Below are positions 7,205 through 14,367 of a stretch of DNA of 15,130 nucleotides, one piece after another. A model generated the notes under the pieces. The model was not told the origin of the DNA. It saw only the letters and a list, made by a program, of their open reading frames with translations, and did not search any database. A program made the position numbers and the translations under genes. Source of the stretch: an uncultured Pedobacter sp. GTDB taxonomy: Bacteria; Bacteroidota; Bacteroidia; Sphingobacteriales; Sphingobacteriaceae. The stretch lies in the NCBI GenBank assembly GCA_946478755.1, contig CAMLDJ010000119.1:1-15130 (forward strand), read 5' to 3'. Numbering within the stretch: the stretch's first letter is position 1; each line of letters opens with the position of its first letter.

Positions 7205-8278
7205 TTACCTGATATTGCCTCTATTGACTTTCCGAAGTTTCTCGATACTGTTAAGGAGAATGTCATTCGCGTCCTTTTCTATCAGTCCCTCACGAGCAAA
7301 ATCACCAAGAATCCTACTTAAAGTCTCTGAGGCTATGCCTATGACATTTGCCAGATCAATTCTCGGGAGGCTGACACGAAGCTTATCTGAAGAATTTTCT
7401 CCATGCTTTGCAAGTCTGATAATAGCCGCCGCCACCCGTTCTCTTACTGAGGCATGCGTAAGTGCCAATGCATGTTCCTCTATATCTCTTACTGACTCTG
7501 CAAGTTTTTTAACAAAAGCTTTTAATACATAAGGATATTCAACTATCATTTCATTAATATCTTTCAGCGGAATTGAAACAATCTCAGCGTCTGATATCGC
7601 TTTTGAGGTGTGAAAAAAATAAGAACCCAAAGCAAAGTCTTGGAGCCCAAAATACTCTCCGGGGCCGTAGATATTGGTGATTAAGAGATTTCCCGAGCTA
7701 TCTGAGATAAAAGTCTTTATATTGCCAGATACCAGATAATAAAGACCTGACTGATACTCACCCTGATTATAGATAGTCTGGTTCTTTCTAAAGACCCGGG
7801 CTTTCAACCGCTCCAATTTCTCATCCAGCCAGAACATTTCACTGCCTGATTTGACCATGCTCCTTTCCTGAAAATGCTGTTTTAAAAAAAGTTTCTGCTG
7901 GAGTCTTTTTTTCTTTAACCTTACCCCGACTTGGTTCAAAAGCTCGGCATCATCGAAACCCGTTGATAGATAACCGTCTGCACCTATTTCCATTGCCCTG
8001 CGCAATGCGGTTTGATCCCCCGTTTCTAATAACATAATCAGCCCAATCCCTGCAGTATCCACAAATTTATTTAACATGCTCACAACTCCATATCCATCAA
8101 TTCCATATACATCAATTCCACAGATAATTAAGTCGACCCGGTGTTTTTTTACCAGCTCTATTGCCCGCTTTCCATTGTCTGTCAACTCGACTACATACTT
8201 ATTGAACAAGAGTATATCTGAAATTTTGGCCCTGAGCCAGGAATCTTTGAGAATAATCAATATCTTAGATCCTTCCAT
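7205..8278 (-). CDS. Receiver-Crp/Fnr fusion regulator with a degenerate receiver domain
   Basis: Encodes 357 residues in three parts: a receiver-like domain (1-~122), a coiled linker, a cNMP-type beta-roll (~150-260, with IYNQGEYQSGLYYLVSGNIK and YGPGEYFGLQDFAL) and a Crp-type winged HTH (~275-345; RIDLANVIGIASETLSRILG then EGLIEKDANDI). Bacteroidota relatives have a functional receiver (LIICDIMMP, FLTAK, YLTKPFDD); here the phosphoacceptor position is G54 (LIICGIDVYG), the Thr is L84, the Lys-Pro pair is T106-G107 (YLSTGFDD), and only D12 remains of the acidic cluster. Aspartate phosphorylation is therefore not expected; the domain may act in dimerisation or as a ligand sensor. The beta-roll and HTH look intact, so it should still be a DNA-binding transcription factor. 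Confidence 0.88.
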   Translation of the reverse strand: MEGSKILIILKDSWLRAKISDILLFNKYVVELTDNGKRAIELVKKHRVDLIICGIDVYGIDGYGVVSMLNKFVDTAGIGLIMLLETGDQTALRRAMEIGADGYLSTGFDDAELLNQVGVRLKKKRLQQKLFLKQHFQERSMVKSGSEMFWLDEKLERLKARVFRKNQTIYNQGEYQSGLYYLVSGNIKTFISDSSGNLLITNIYGPGEYFGLQDFALGSYFFHTSKAISDAEIVSIPLKDINEMIVEYPYVLKAFVKKLAESVRDIEEHALALTHASVRERVAAAIIRLAKHGENSSDKLRVSLPRIDLANVIGIASETLSRILGDFAREGLIEKDANDILLNSIEKLRKVNRGNIR

Positions 8279-8350
8279 TCAATATATTTTTCATCTTTTT
8301 GACTGTCCAATCACTTATAGATATCGGTGATTGTTATTACTAATCTATAA

Positions 8351-8665
8351 CTACCTGATGAAGAGTTCTTTTGCCGACGACAGCAAAATTCCTGTGAATA
8401 GAAAAAATCCCAGTAGAACTACCCCTATCAGTAACAAAAACAGCTCCACTTTAATAATCCTAGCATGATAGCCTTTCCTAAAAAACGACTTCAAACAATC
8501 TGTCATTGCAGTCCTTAATAAGCGCTTTTGAGGTGAAAACTTCGACATTTTAAGTGCTTTTGACGGGTAGGTCAAAAATCGGAGGCAAAGACTGTCTGTA
8601 TATTTTGACTGGCGTGCAATGGGGACTTTTTTTGATGTCGAGCTGTCTTTCTTTAAACTAGCCAT
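8351..8665 (-). CDS. Hypothetical small C-tail-anchored membrane protein
   Basis: Encodes 104 residues with no family I recognise. The N-terminal ~70 residues are strongly basic and Ser/Lys-rich (MASLKKDSSTSKKVPIARQS), followed by one long hydrophobic helix at ~73-96 (VELFLLLIGVVLLGFFLFTG) close to the C-terminus. An internal ATG at 8548 (MSKFSPQKRLL) would give a 65-residue form with better start context unknown. It sits 72 bp upstream of the receiver-Crp gene in the same direction, so the two may be co-transcribed. An FNR-box-like palindrome lies 62-75 bp before its start, which would put it under Crp/Fnr control (inference). Confidence 0.45.
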   Translation of the reverse strand: MASLKKDSSTSKKVPIARQSKYTDSLCLRFLTYPSKALKMSKFSPQKRLLRTAMTDCLKSFFRKGYHARIIKVELFLLLIGVVLLGFFLFTGILLSSAKELFIR

Positions 8666-8701
8666 TTTGTAAACTTAGCTTAATAATGGTTATTCTCAAA
8701 G

Positions 8702-8756
8702 GTTGTCAATAAAATATAAAGAGATGTTGACTCATATCAATGGGATAGTTGACAAC
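8702..8756. promoter_or_regulatory. Inverted repeat GTTGTCAA...TTGACAAC flanking an FNR-like box
   Basis: GTTGTCAA at 8702-8709 and its exact reverse complement TTGACAAC at 8749-8756 are 39 bp apart. The half-site is the same as in the palindrome at 6012-6027. It could be a pair of regulator sites in the space between the minus-strand small membrane gene and the plus-strand DUF2252 remnant. Confidence 0.35.
8727..8740. promoter_or_regulatory. FNR/Crp-box-like site TTGACTCATATCAA
   Basis: Fourteen bases matching the FNR consensus TTGAT-N4-ATCAA with one mismatch. It lies upstream of the small membrane protein gene that precedes the receiver-Crp regulator, a natural place for autoregulation by that protein, and 73 bp before the ATG of the DUF2252 remnant. 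Regulation is inferred from sequence match and position only. Confidence 0.45.
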
Positions 8757-8812
8757 GATCAATGCGAAAAGTATCATTAAAAAATCACTATAATTTTTAG
8801 TATAATAACTCC

Positions 8813-9222
8813 ATGTCAACGCGATCAAAAAATATAAAATCCTTTAACCGCAACATGGTTCTACAAATTCTCAAGCTCAGATACAAAGCGATGAAAGAGA
8901 ATGCCTTCGGGTTTTACCAGGACAAATGTCAGCTTTTCTAAGGAAAATTATCGCAATGAAAAACATCCCAAATCACCGTTAGGATGGATCTCTGGTGACC
9001 CGCACCTGGAAAATTTTGGAACTTAACTGAGGCAACAATCAATTGACCTATTTTGACCTGAATGATTTTGATGAAGTGATAATGGCGCCTATGCTGTGGG
9101 GAGTCATCCGAATGGTAAACAGTATACTGATTGATTTTCAGACGCTTGAAATTGAATCCGATCACGCCATGAACACTACTGCGCTCTTTATCAACAGTTA
9201 CACCACAAGGCAATATTGAATC
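8813..9222 (+). pseudogene. Decayed DUF2252-domain gene
   Basis: From the ATG at 8813 the frame reads MSTRSKNIKSFNRNMVLQIL then LRYKAMKENAFGFYQDKCQL and hits a stop after 42 codons. Other frames continue the family: HPKSPLGWISGDPHLENFGT (DUF2252 usually GDLHLENFG) and NNQLTYFDLNDFDEVIMAPM, then LWGVIRMVNSILIDFQTLEI up to a stop at about 9222. At least two frame changes, one of them an insertion, plus in-frame stops show true decay. The C-terminal two thirds of the ~400-residue protein cannot be traced with confidence. DUF2252 proteins resemble small-molecule kinases of the protein-kinase-like fold, but the function is not established. Confidence 0.78.
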
Positions 9223-10304
9223 TCATTACAGTTGCCTTGAAGGCAACAACTTAGATTACATTTCTGGTGCTGTTCTTAGCGTAAAAACTCCTAATTTCCC
9301 ATAGCGAAAACAGACCGAAGATCAGAACAGTCCGCTTTGCCCCGGAACAGATAATCACTTTAAAGCGAAACGCGGCGACAACTGAAATGCGGAATGGGTT
9401 GGCGTTTTTGCCAAAATATTCATGCCATTTCCCTAAAATACCCAATTGGTACATTTATGTCAAGATCCTGCAACTATTTTGACAGCATTTTTGGAGTTTG
9501 CAATTATCTCAGCAGTTCCAAATGTACCATCAAAATCGAACTGATCGTTTTGGTTACGACAACGTCCGTTTTAGTTACACATGCCGTTCCCGTGTGCTGC
9601 ACCTTTGTATCACAAATGGAAACAATATGAAAACAATTTTTATCAACGGTAGATTTCATGGGCTATCTTTTTTTCTTTTGAACCAAAGCAAAGCCCCGCT
9701 TATAGATAGGAAACCTGGCGTGAGCCCAAAGATTACATATACCCATTTTAAGATACCCCTCCAAAAGCCCCTGCATGAAGCTCGTAAGCCATATATTCAA
9801 GCCGCTCGGATAGGCCCTGTTCATCAATTACCTTCTTTTCTTTCATTTCTCCAGTCTCCGCATGACTTAGCGAATATAGAGGCGAATTTGTAACTAATAG
9901 ACACATTTTTTCTCCAAAAAACTCAAATATTCGGAGAGAAGATATCGAAACACTTGGATCAACATGGCGATGGAGCTTATTTACCTCAAGAACAAAGATT
10001 TATAGGCAAAAAAAGGAGCAGAAACCTCTTGAAAATTCTTTGCTCCATAAAGGGTCTGCAAAAGTTCGGATAAGCAATAATTAATTGCCGAGTTAAAGAG
10101 AATCACCGCACTAAACACCAAGATGACAGAATACGATGAGCTTGGTAATTGATGAAATTACGTAAAGAAAGAGAAAAGCTTATTCCGAAGGTAGTAGAAT
10201 AAAAAAAATCAGAGCGAAACGAGAATCAAGAAAAGGGTTACTCAAAAATTGGATAATTACGATTTCTGATAAACTGTTTAATTCAATATTGTATAGAATT
10301 TGCT
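9223..10304. other. About 1.1 kb without an intact gene; probable degraded coding DNA
   Basis: No open frame here has a convincing product. Scattered short stretches look like worn coding sequence: on the plus strand around 9945-10070 a frame without a start codon reads HLDQHGDGAYLPQEQRFIG, and around 9530-9620 one reads NRTDRFGYDNVRFSYTCRS. I could not assign either to a family. No terminal inverted repeats, transposase or tRNA was seen. The last ~60 bases before 10371 are very AT-rich and probably hold the promoter of the following gene. Confidence 0.5.
9748..9906 (-). CDS. Possible 52-residue ORF, unassigned
   Basis: Open from an ATG at 9906, preceded by GGAGA six bases upstream, to TAA at 9750-9748. 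The product starts MCLLVTNSPLYSLSHAETGE and ends ERLEYMAYELHAGAFGGVS. The last part has a protein-like amphipathic pattern and ends abruptly, so it may be the surviving piece of a larger gene rather than a functional small protein. No family recognised. Confidence 0.25.
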   Translation of the reverse strand: MCLLVTNSPLYSLSHAETGEMKEKKVIDEQGLSERLEYMAYELHAGAFGGVS

Positions 10305-10370
10305 TTGTTATTTACAATAAATAATACTTTAACAAAAAGTAATTATTATTTTTATTTAAAAACCCCTATT

Positions 10371-11213
10371 ATGAAAAACATTTACCTTCTTATTTTTTGT
10401 ACCATTATCTCGCTTGGGGTTTCTGCCCAGGGCAATCAGAACAGTAAACCGGATATCCTTCAGAAGACCACTGGAGATGAACTCAAAGGAAAAATACTGC
10501 GTATAACTGATAGTGACATTACGTTTGTATATGCTGGAGAGACTGCAGAGTACGTTATCAAAAAGACGGACGTAGCTAAAATTACCCATTCCAGTGGAAG
10601 AGTAGAGGTTTTTTCCCAAGAGCCCTCCACTGTGCAGGTGCGCCAGAAAGATCCTGTATCGATGATAGCCAGTCCTGATGAGCACCATAACCGGATAGCC
10701 ATCCTTCCCTTTTCCTTCCTGCTGGACAATCAGCAAGGCGCCGCGGAAATTGGGATCAAGGCACAACAAGACGCCTACAATCTGCTTTCACAGCACTCCT
10801 CCGGCTATACGATCCTCGATCCACGGACCACTAATGCGGCATTGCTACAGGCGGGGGTAACCCGTGAAAAACTGATCGGTTTCACGATGAAAAATCTTGG
10901 TGACATTTTGGGAGCTGAGTACATCATCGATGGTACAGTAAGCCAGAACAAAGCATATACGACAAGTTCAACCTTTGGTAGCAGTAGTGCAACGGTCAAA
11001 ACCGATGGGAACAGGGCCAAGGTAACGGGCTTTGGCTCATCTAACAGCGAGAGCGAACAACAATATGATGTCAGCGTAACGCTACAGATTTACATGGACA
11101 ATAACGTAAGCATTTACAGCAATACCCATAAAGCATTTTGGTCAAATACGGATGGTTCATATACAGGTCCGCTGGAATTTGTTCTTAAACGGTCCCCTCT
11201 TTATACTAAGTGA
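10371..11213 (+). CDS. Secreted CsgG/TolB-like periplasmic protein
   Basis: From the ATG at 10371 it encodes 280 residues; an upstream in-frame ATG at 10305 would put 22 polar residues before the signal peptide and is rejected. Residues 1-~20 form a signal peptide (MKNIYLLIFCTIISLGVSAQ). Residues ~35-80 resemble the small beta domain common in Bacteroidota exported proteins (GDELKGKILRITDSDITFVY ... IKKTDVAKITHSSGRVEVF). Residues ~107-260 resemble the CsgG/TolB N-terminal fold: HNRIAILPFSFLLDNQ, YTILDPRTTNAALLQAG, NLGDILGAEYIIDGTV, interrupted by a Ser/Thr/Gly-rich loop at ~197-228. Such proteins act in the periplasm or at the outer membrane. The next gene follows after 59 bp, so it likely heads a three-gene operon. 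The exact role is unknown. Confidence 0.7.
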   Translation: MKNIYLLIFCTIISLGVSAQGNQNSKPDILQKTTGDELKGKILRITDSDITFVYAGETAEYVIKKTDVAKITHSSGRVEVFSQEPSTVQVRQKDPVSMIASPDEHHNRIAILPFSFLLDNQQGAAEIGIKAQQDAYNLLSQHSSGYTILDPRTTNAALLQAGVTREKLIGFTMKNLGDILGAEYIIDGTVSQNKAYTTSSTFGSSSATVKTDGNRAKVTGFGSSNSESEQQYDVSVTLQIYMDNNVSIYSNTHKAFWSNTDGSYTGPLEFVLKRSPLYTK

Positions 11214-11220
11214 TGTAACA

Positions 11221-11236
11221 CCATTTGAAAAAATGG
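11221..11236 (+). other. Small hairpin in the intergenic gap
   Basis: CCATTT (11221-11226) pairs with AAATGG (11231-11236) across a GAAA tetraloop. No U-tract follows, so it is more likely an mRNA stability or processing element than a terminator, if it matters at all. Confidence 0.25.
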
Positions 11237-11272
11237 CAATAATCTGAATCTATAAATTAATCTCAACAAATT

Positions 11273-12673
11273 ATGCTTTTGAAATCCTTAAACACAGCCA
11301 GATGCCTGAAGAATGTTTGCCTCACCACACTTATCCTGTTATTCATCTCTCAAAGTGCTATTGCCCAAAGAATTGAGGTAATGGACTCAACCATTGTTAA
11401 AAATAATTTTTGGAATTCGAAACCAGTAAGGATTTCTGCCGTCCCTGTACTATTGATTGCCGGGAGTGCAGCGACATGGGGTATAAGAAAAGATGTACGT
11501 AGTTTCCGCAACCGCTACCTGCCTACTTTCCGATATCATTATGACGACTATTTACAATACGCCCCTGTAGTTGCGGTACTTGGATTAAATGCCGCCGGAG
11601 TGAAGGGAAAAAATAAAATGGGCAGGGCCTTGGTTTCCTATGCTTTTTCCGCAGTGATCATGGCCTCTGTCGTAAACACAGTAAAATACACCGCAAAAGT
11701 TGAACGCCCGGATGGAAGTTCAAATAACTCTTATCCTTCAGGGCATACGGCCAATTCTTTCATGAATGCGACATTTCTTCATAAAGAATATGGACAATAC
11801 CGGTCGCCCTTATATAGCATAGGTGCTTATACTGCTGCGACTGCCACTGCAGTAGGCAGGGAGCTGAACAACCGGCACTGGATCTCTGATGTTCTTGCGG
11901 GTGCAGGGATCGGGATTCTTTCCACTGAACTGGGGTATGTTGTTGCCGATAAAATTTTCAAAGAAAAAGGGCAGCACATCAAACTGACCAATAATCATGT
12001 TCCGATCCAGTTGAAGCCTAGCTTTATTGAACTCAAACTGGGGTATACGCAAGCATTGAGTAAAGATCTGACAGAAAGGTCTGAGGATCTCTTTGCCAAA
12101 GGGGGATTTAATTTTGGTATCGAAGGCGCGTGGTTCTTTCACAAAAACTTTGGGGTTGGTGGCGAATTCGCCTTTTCAAGTTTTCCGATAAATGATGATA
12201 ACTTAAAATTCAATGATGTGGATATTCCCACAATCAGTGATGGGCATTACACACAGCCGATGGGTATCCGGTATATTCATGTTGGCCCTTACTTTAGTCT
12301 TCCTCTTTCCAGAAATTGGTTTGTAACAGGAAAACTTGGAGCAGGAACAGCTTCCGGGGCAAAGGGAGAGGTTATCCTGAATCTAAAAGAAGATTACAGG
12401 GAAATTTTCGGCTCCAATGAATTACCTTATTACAGATACAAGCCTGAAAGTACATTCAGCTGGTCTGCAGGCATGGGTATCCAAAAGCAGATAAAGAGAA
12501 ACATCGGTATTAAGGCCTATGTAAATTATTTCAATTCAAAAAATGATTTCAAGCTTGACATAATAGATGATATAAATCCAAATGGTGGGTATACCTTTAA
12601 GGATTACGGATCCGAGAAAGTCCGGTTCGACAATCTGACCGTCGGATTGGGCTTGACCGCTTATTTATGGTAA
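11273..12673 (+). CDS. PAP2-family phosphatase fused to an outer-membrane beta-barrel-like domain
   Basis: Encodes 466 residues. A signal peptide spans about 1-32 (ILLFISQSAIAQ). The PAP2 acid-phosphatase motifs are complete: K138-x6-R145-P146 (KYTAKVERP), P155-SGH158 (SYPSGHTANSF), and R196-x5-H202-x3-D206 (GRELNNRHWISD), so phosphate-ester or lipid-pyrophosphate hydrolysis is expected, with H202 as the phosphorylated nucleophile in the family and H158 as acid. Residues ~250-466 are different: alternating strands with aromatic girdles (SFIELKLGYTQ, NFGIEGAWFFHKNFGVGGEF, VGPYFSLPLSRNWFVTGKLG) and a final LTVGLGLTAYLW, typical of an eight-strand-type outer-membrane barrel ending in an aromatic residue. 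The substrate is unknown; lipid phosphates are an inference. Confidence 0.88.
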   Translation: MLLKSLNTARCLKNVCLTTLILLFISQSAIAQRIEVMDSTIVKNNFWNSKPVRISAVPVLLIAGSAATWGIRKDVRSFRNRYLPTFRYHYDDYLQYAPVVAVLGLNAAGVKGKNKMGRALVSYAFSAVIMASVVNTVKYTAKVERPDGSSNNSYPSGHTANSFMNATFLHKEYGQYRSPLYSIGAYTAATATAVGRELNNRHWISDVLAGAGIGILSTELGYVVADKIFKEKGQHIKLTNNHVPIQLKPSFIELKLGYTQALSKDLTERSEDLFAKGGFNFGIEGAWFFHKNFGVGGEFAFSSFPINDDNLKFNDVDIPTISDGHYTQPMGIRYIHVGPYFSLPLSRNWFVTGKLGAGTASGAKGEVILNLKEDYREIFGSNELPYYRYKPESTFSWSAGMGIQKQIKRNIGIKAYVNYFNSKNDFKLDIIDDINPNGGYTFKDYGSEKVRFDNLTVGLGLTAYLW

Positions 12674-12704
12674 TGTCTTCTAGAAAAGATTATAATAATT
12701 AACT

Positions 12705-13271
12705 ATGGAAACTTTTTCCCATATCAAAACCGTTTTAGGTATCATTCTTGGCCTCAGCATCACACATGCGCTGAAGGGCGCAGTGAAAATCATCGAACAT
12801 CCCGGCCGTGCAAAAGCATATACGGTACATCTGATGTGGGCCTTTTACATGTTCCTGAGTACGGTATACTTTTGGTGGTTTGAGATACATCTGACGGAGA
12901 TAAAACATTGGGATTTTTTAAAATACATGTTTCTGGTCATTTACGTAATCACCTACTTCACGCTTGCAGCCTTACTTTTTCCTGACGACCTGCGTGACTA
13001 TAAAGATTACAGATCCTATTTTTTCTCACGGAAAAAATGGTTTTTCGGTATTTTGGCACTCCAGTTTCTATTTGATTCGGTTGATACCTACATAAAAGGG
13101 CCGAATTACCATTCAGATATGTTAAGGATCTATCCGATCAGGGAATCTGTGCACATTGTTGCCTGCCTGATTGCGGCAAGGTCAAACAATAAATGGGTAC
13201 AACTTTTCATTGTTTTGGCATTTATTGTCTTTCAGCTTTTTTGGATATTACACTATTACATGAATGGGTAA
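12705..13271 (+). CDS. Hypothetical multipass inner-membrane protein
   Basis: Encodes 188 residues with about five hydrophobic helices: ~7-22 (IKTVLGIILGLSITHAL), ~40-60 (VHLMWAFYMFLSTVYFWWFE), ~70-92 (FLKYMFLVIYVITYFTLAAL), ~112-126 (FFGILALQFLFDSV) and ~165-186 (VQLFIVLAFIVFQLFWILHY). The METFxxIxxVLGIILGLSIT opening is shared, as far as I recall, with an uncharacterised family of ~190-residue bacterial membrane proteins. There are no conserved charged residues inside the helices that suggest a transporter. It starts 31 bp after the PAP2-barrel gene and ends just before a strong terminator, so it closes the same operon. Confidence 0.65.
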   Translation: METFSHIKTVLGIILGLSITHALKGAVKIIEHPGRAKAYTVHLMWAFYMFLSTVYFWWFEIHLTEIKHWDFLKYMFLVIYVITYFTLAALLFPDDLRDYKDYRSYFFSRKKWFFGILALQFLFDSVDTYIKGPNYHSDMLRIYPIRESVHIVACLIAARSNNKWVQLFIVLAFIVFQLFWILHYYMNG

Positions 13272-13273
13272 TA

Positions 13274-13313
13274 ATTTTGGTGGGTAAACAAATTAGCATT
13301 TACTCACCAAAAT
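13274..13313. terminator. Terminator hairpin between convergent genes
   Basis: ATTTTGGTGGGTAAA (13274-13288) pairs with TTTACTCACCAAAAT (13299-13313), 14 of 15 positions plus one G-U, with a 10-nt loop and ATTTTTT immediately after on the plus strand. It ends the plus-strand operon and its right arm overlaps the last codons of the minus-strand channel gene. It may work weakly in the other direction too. Confidence 0.8.
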
Positions 13314-14367
13314 ATTTTTTGCGAAGTACGTTGATAAAACCCTGTTCATGGGCGCCTAATAATTCTATAGTTAACAGGTTCTCGATTCCACTCTTTTTGG
13401 ACACGCCAAAACCATATTTATCAGGTTTAAAAAGAGGCCCTACCACTGCAAAAGACTCATTTGAGTGGGTATGCTGATGATATTCCAGCACAGGGGCATC
13501 TCCAATAATAGCGTCAATTTCTTGGGCACCAAGTGCTTTCGCAGCCTGATCTATATTATTATACGATTTAATTTGGAGGCCTGTTTCGTAGGCATACCTT
13601 TCTGAAACACTCCCGGTAAGTATGCCCACATTTTTACCGGGCAGATCATTGACGCTGTTGATCTGATTTGTGAGCGACTGGGTGGTCATTACACTTGTTA
13701 CCGAAGAGGTAACATATGCAACAACCGCTACTCCACATATAAGCCATATTGCGGAAAGGATCCTGCCTACCCATCCAAAAAGATTCTTTCTATCCGCTTT
13801 ACCTGAAATGGCAATGGACATTACGTGATAAAAACTTTCTGCCAAGCCCTCCCTCCACCGGTTGGAAAAATCCTTATCATACTTTCTGTCAAAGACAGTG
13901 AGGATAACGGTACCTAAAAGGATTAAAAATGCAAGCCAGCAGAAAGTAGTTAAATGGCCTGCATTACCCAAACCGGAAATGATTTCTTTAAAGCTGCTGG
14001 AGCGGTCTTTGGCTGTCATTATACGGAGGCCGGCATCATACCATGGCTGGGTGAAATCAATATTTCTTGCCCTTTCCTGGGTAATGGTAAAATTGGTTAC
14101 CGCAACGTCAAATCTCCCCTCTTCAACACCTTGCACCAGTTCCTTAAAAGTAGGAACCTGTTGATACTCAAACGACAATGCCAGACGTTTGGAGAGCGAT
14201 TCCCATAATTCGATTGACATCCCGGTAAACCGGCCGTTTTTTTTCATTACAAACGGTGGACTAACGTACACCCCAACTTTTATCGGTGTTTTCGCATCTG
14301 GCGTTGCATATAAATATGATATGAAAACACAATTGATCAGCAGTAATAAACACACTTTTTTTATCAT
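13300..14367 (-). CDS. Ionotropic-glutamate-receptor-like ligand-gated channel (GluR0 architecture)
   Basis: Encodes 355 residues in the prokaryotic iGluR order: signal peptide (1-~22), S1 ligand lobe (IKVGVYVSPPFVMKKNGRFT to ~125), TM1 (~139-158, FCWLAFLILLGTVILTVFD), pore loop (~175-190), second membrane helix (~200-228, ILSAIWLICGVAVVAYVTSS) and S2 lobe (~240-350). Ligand-site residues of amino-acid-binding family members are visible: R99 in TITQERARNIDFTQPWY and D290 in AIIGDAPVLEY. In GluR0 the pore carries the potassium signature TVGYGD; here the matching segment is SIAISGKADRK, so potassium selectivity is not expected. No transporter partner genes lie nearby, against a plain solute-binding protein. 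Its start overlaps the stop of the upstream gene (ATGA), indicating translational coupling. Confidence 0.82.
   Translation of the reverse strand: MIKKVCLLLLINCVFISYLYATPDAKTPIKVGVYVSPPFVMKKNGRFTGMSIELWESLSKRLALSFEYQQVPTFKELVQGVEEGRFDVAVTNFTITQERARNIDFTQPWYDAGLRIMTAKDRSSSFKEIISGLGNAGHLTTFCWLAFLILLGTVILTVFDRKYDKDFSNRWREGLAESFYHVMSIAISGKADRKNLFGWVGRILSAIWLICGVAVVAYVTSSVTSVMTTQSLTNQINSVNDLPGKNVGILTGSVSERYAYETGLQIKSYNNIDQAAKALGAQEIDAIIGDAPVLEYHQHTHSNESFAVVGPLFKPDKYGFGVSKKSGIENLLTIELLGAHEQGFINVLRKKYFGE

Noticed and set aside
8938..9213. Minus-strand open frame of 91 codons
   Set aside because: Lies antisense to the DUF2252 remnant, whose frames give recognisable family motifs.
9394..9893. Overlapping plus-strand open frames of 78 and 131 codons
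   Set aside because: No recognisable motifs, no start context, and composition like non-coding DNA; treated as degraded sequence.
10356..10769. Minus-strand open frames over the CsgG/TolB-like gene
   Set aside because: Shadows of a gene with signal peptide and domain motifs on the other strand.
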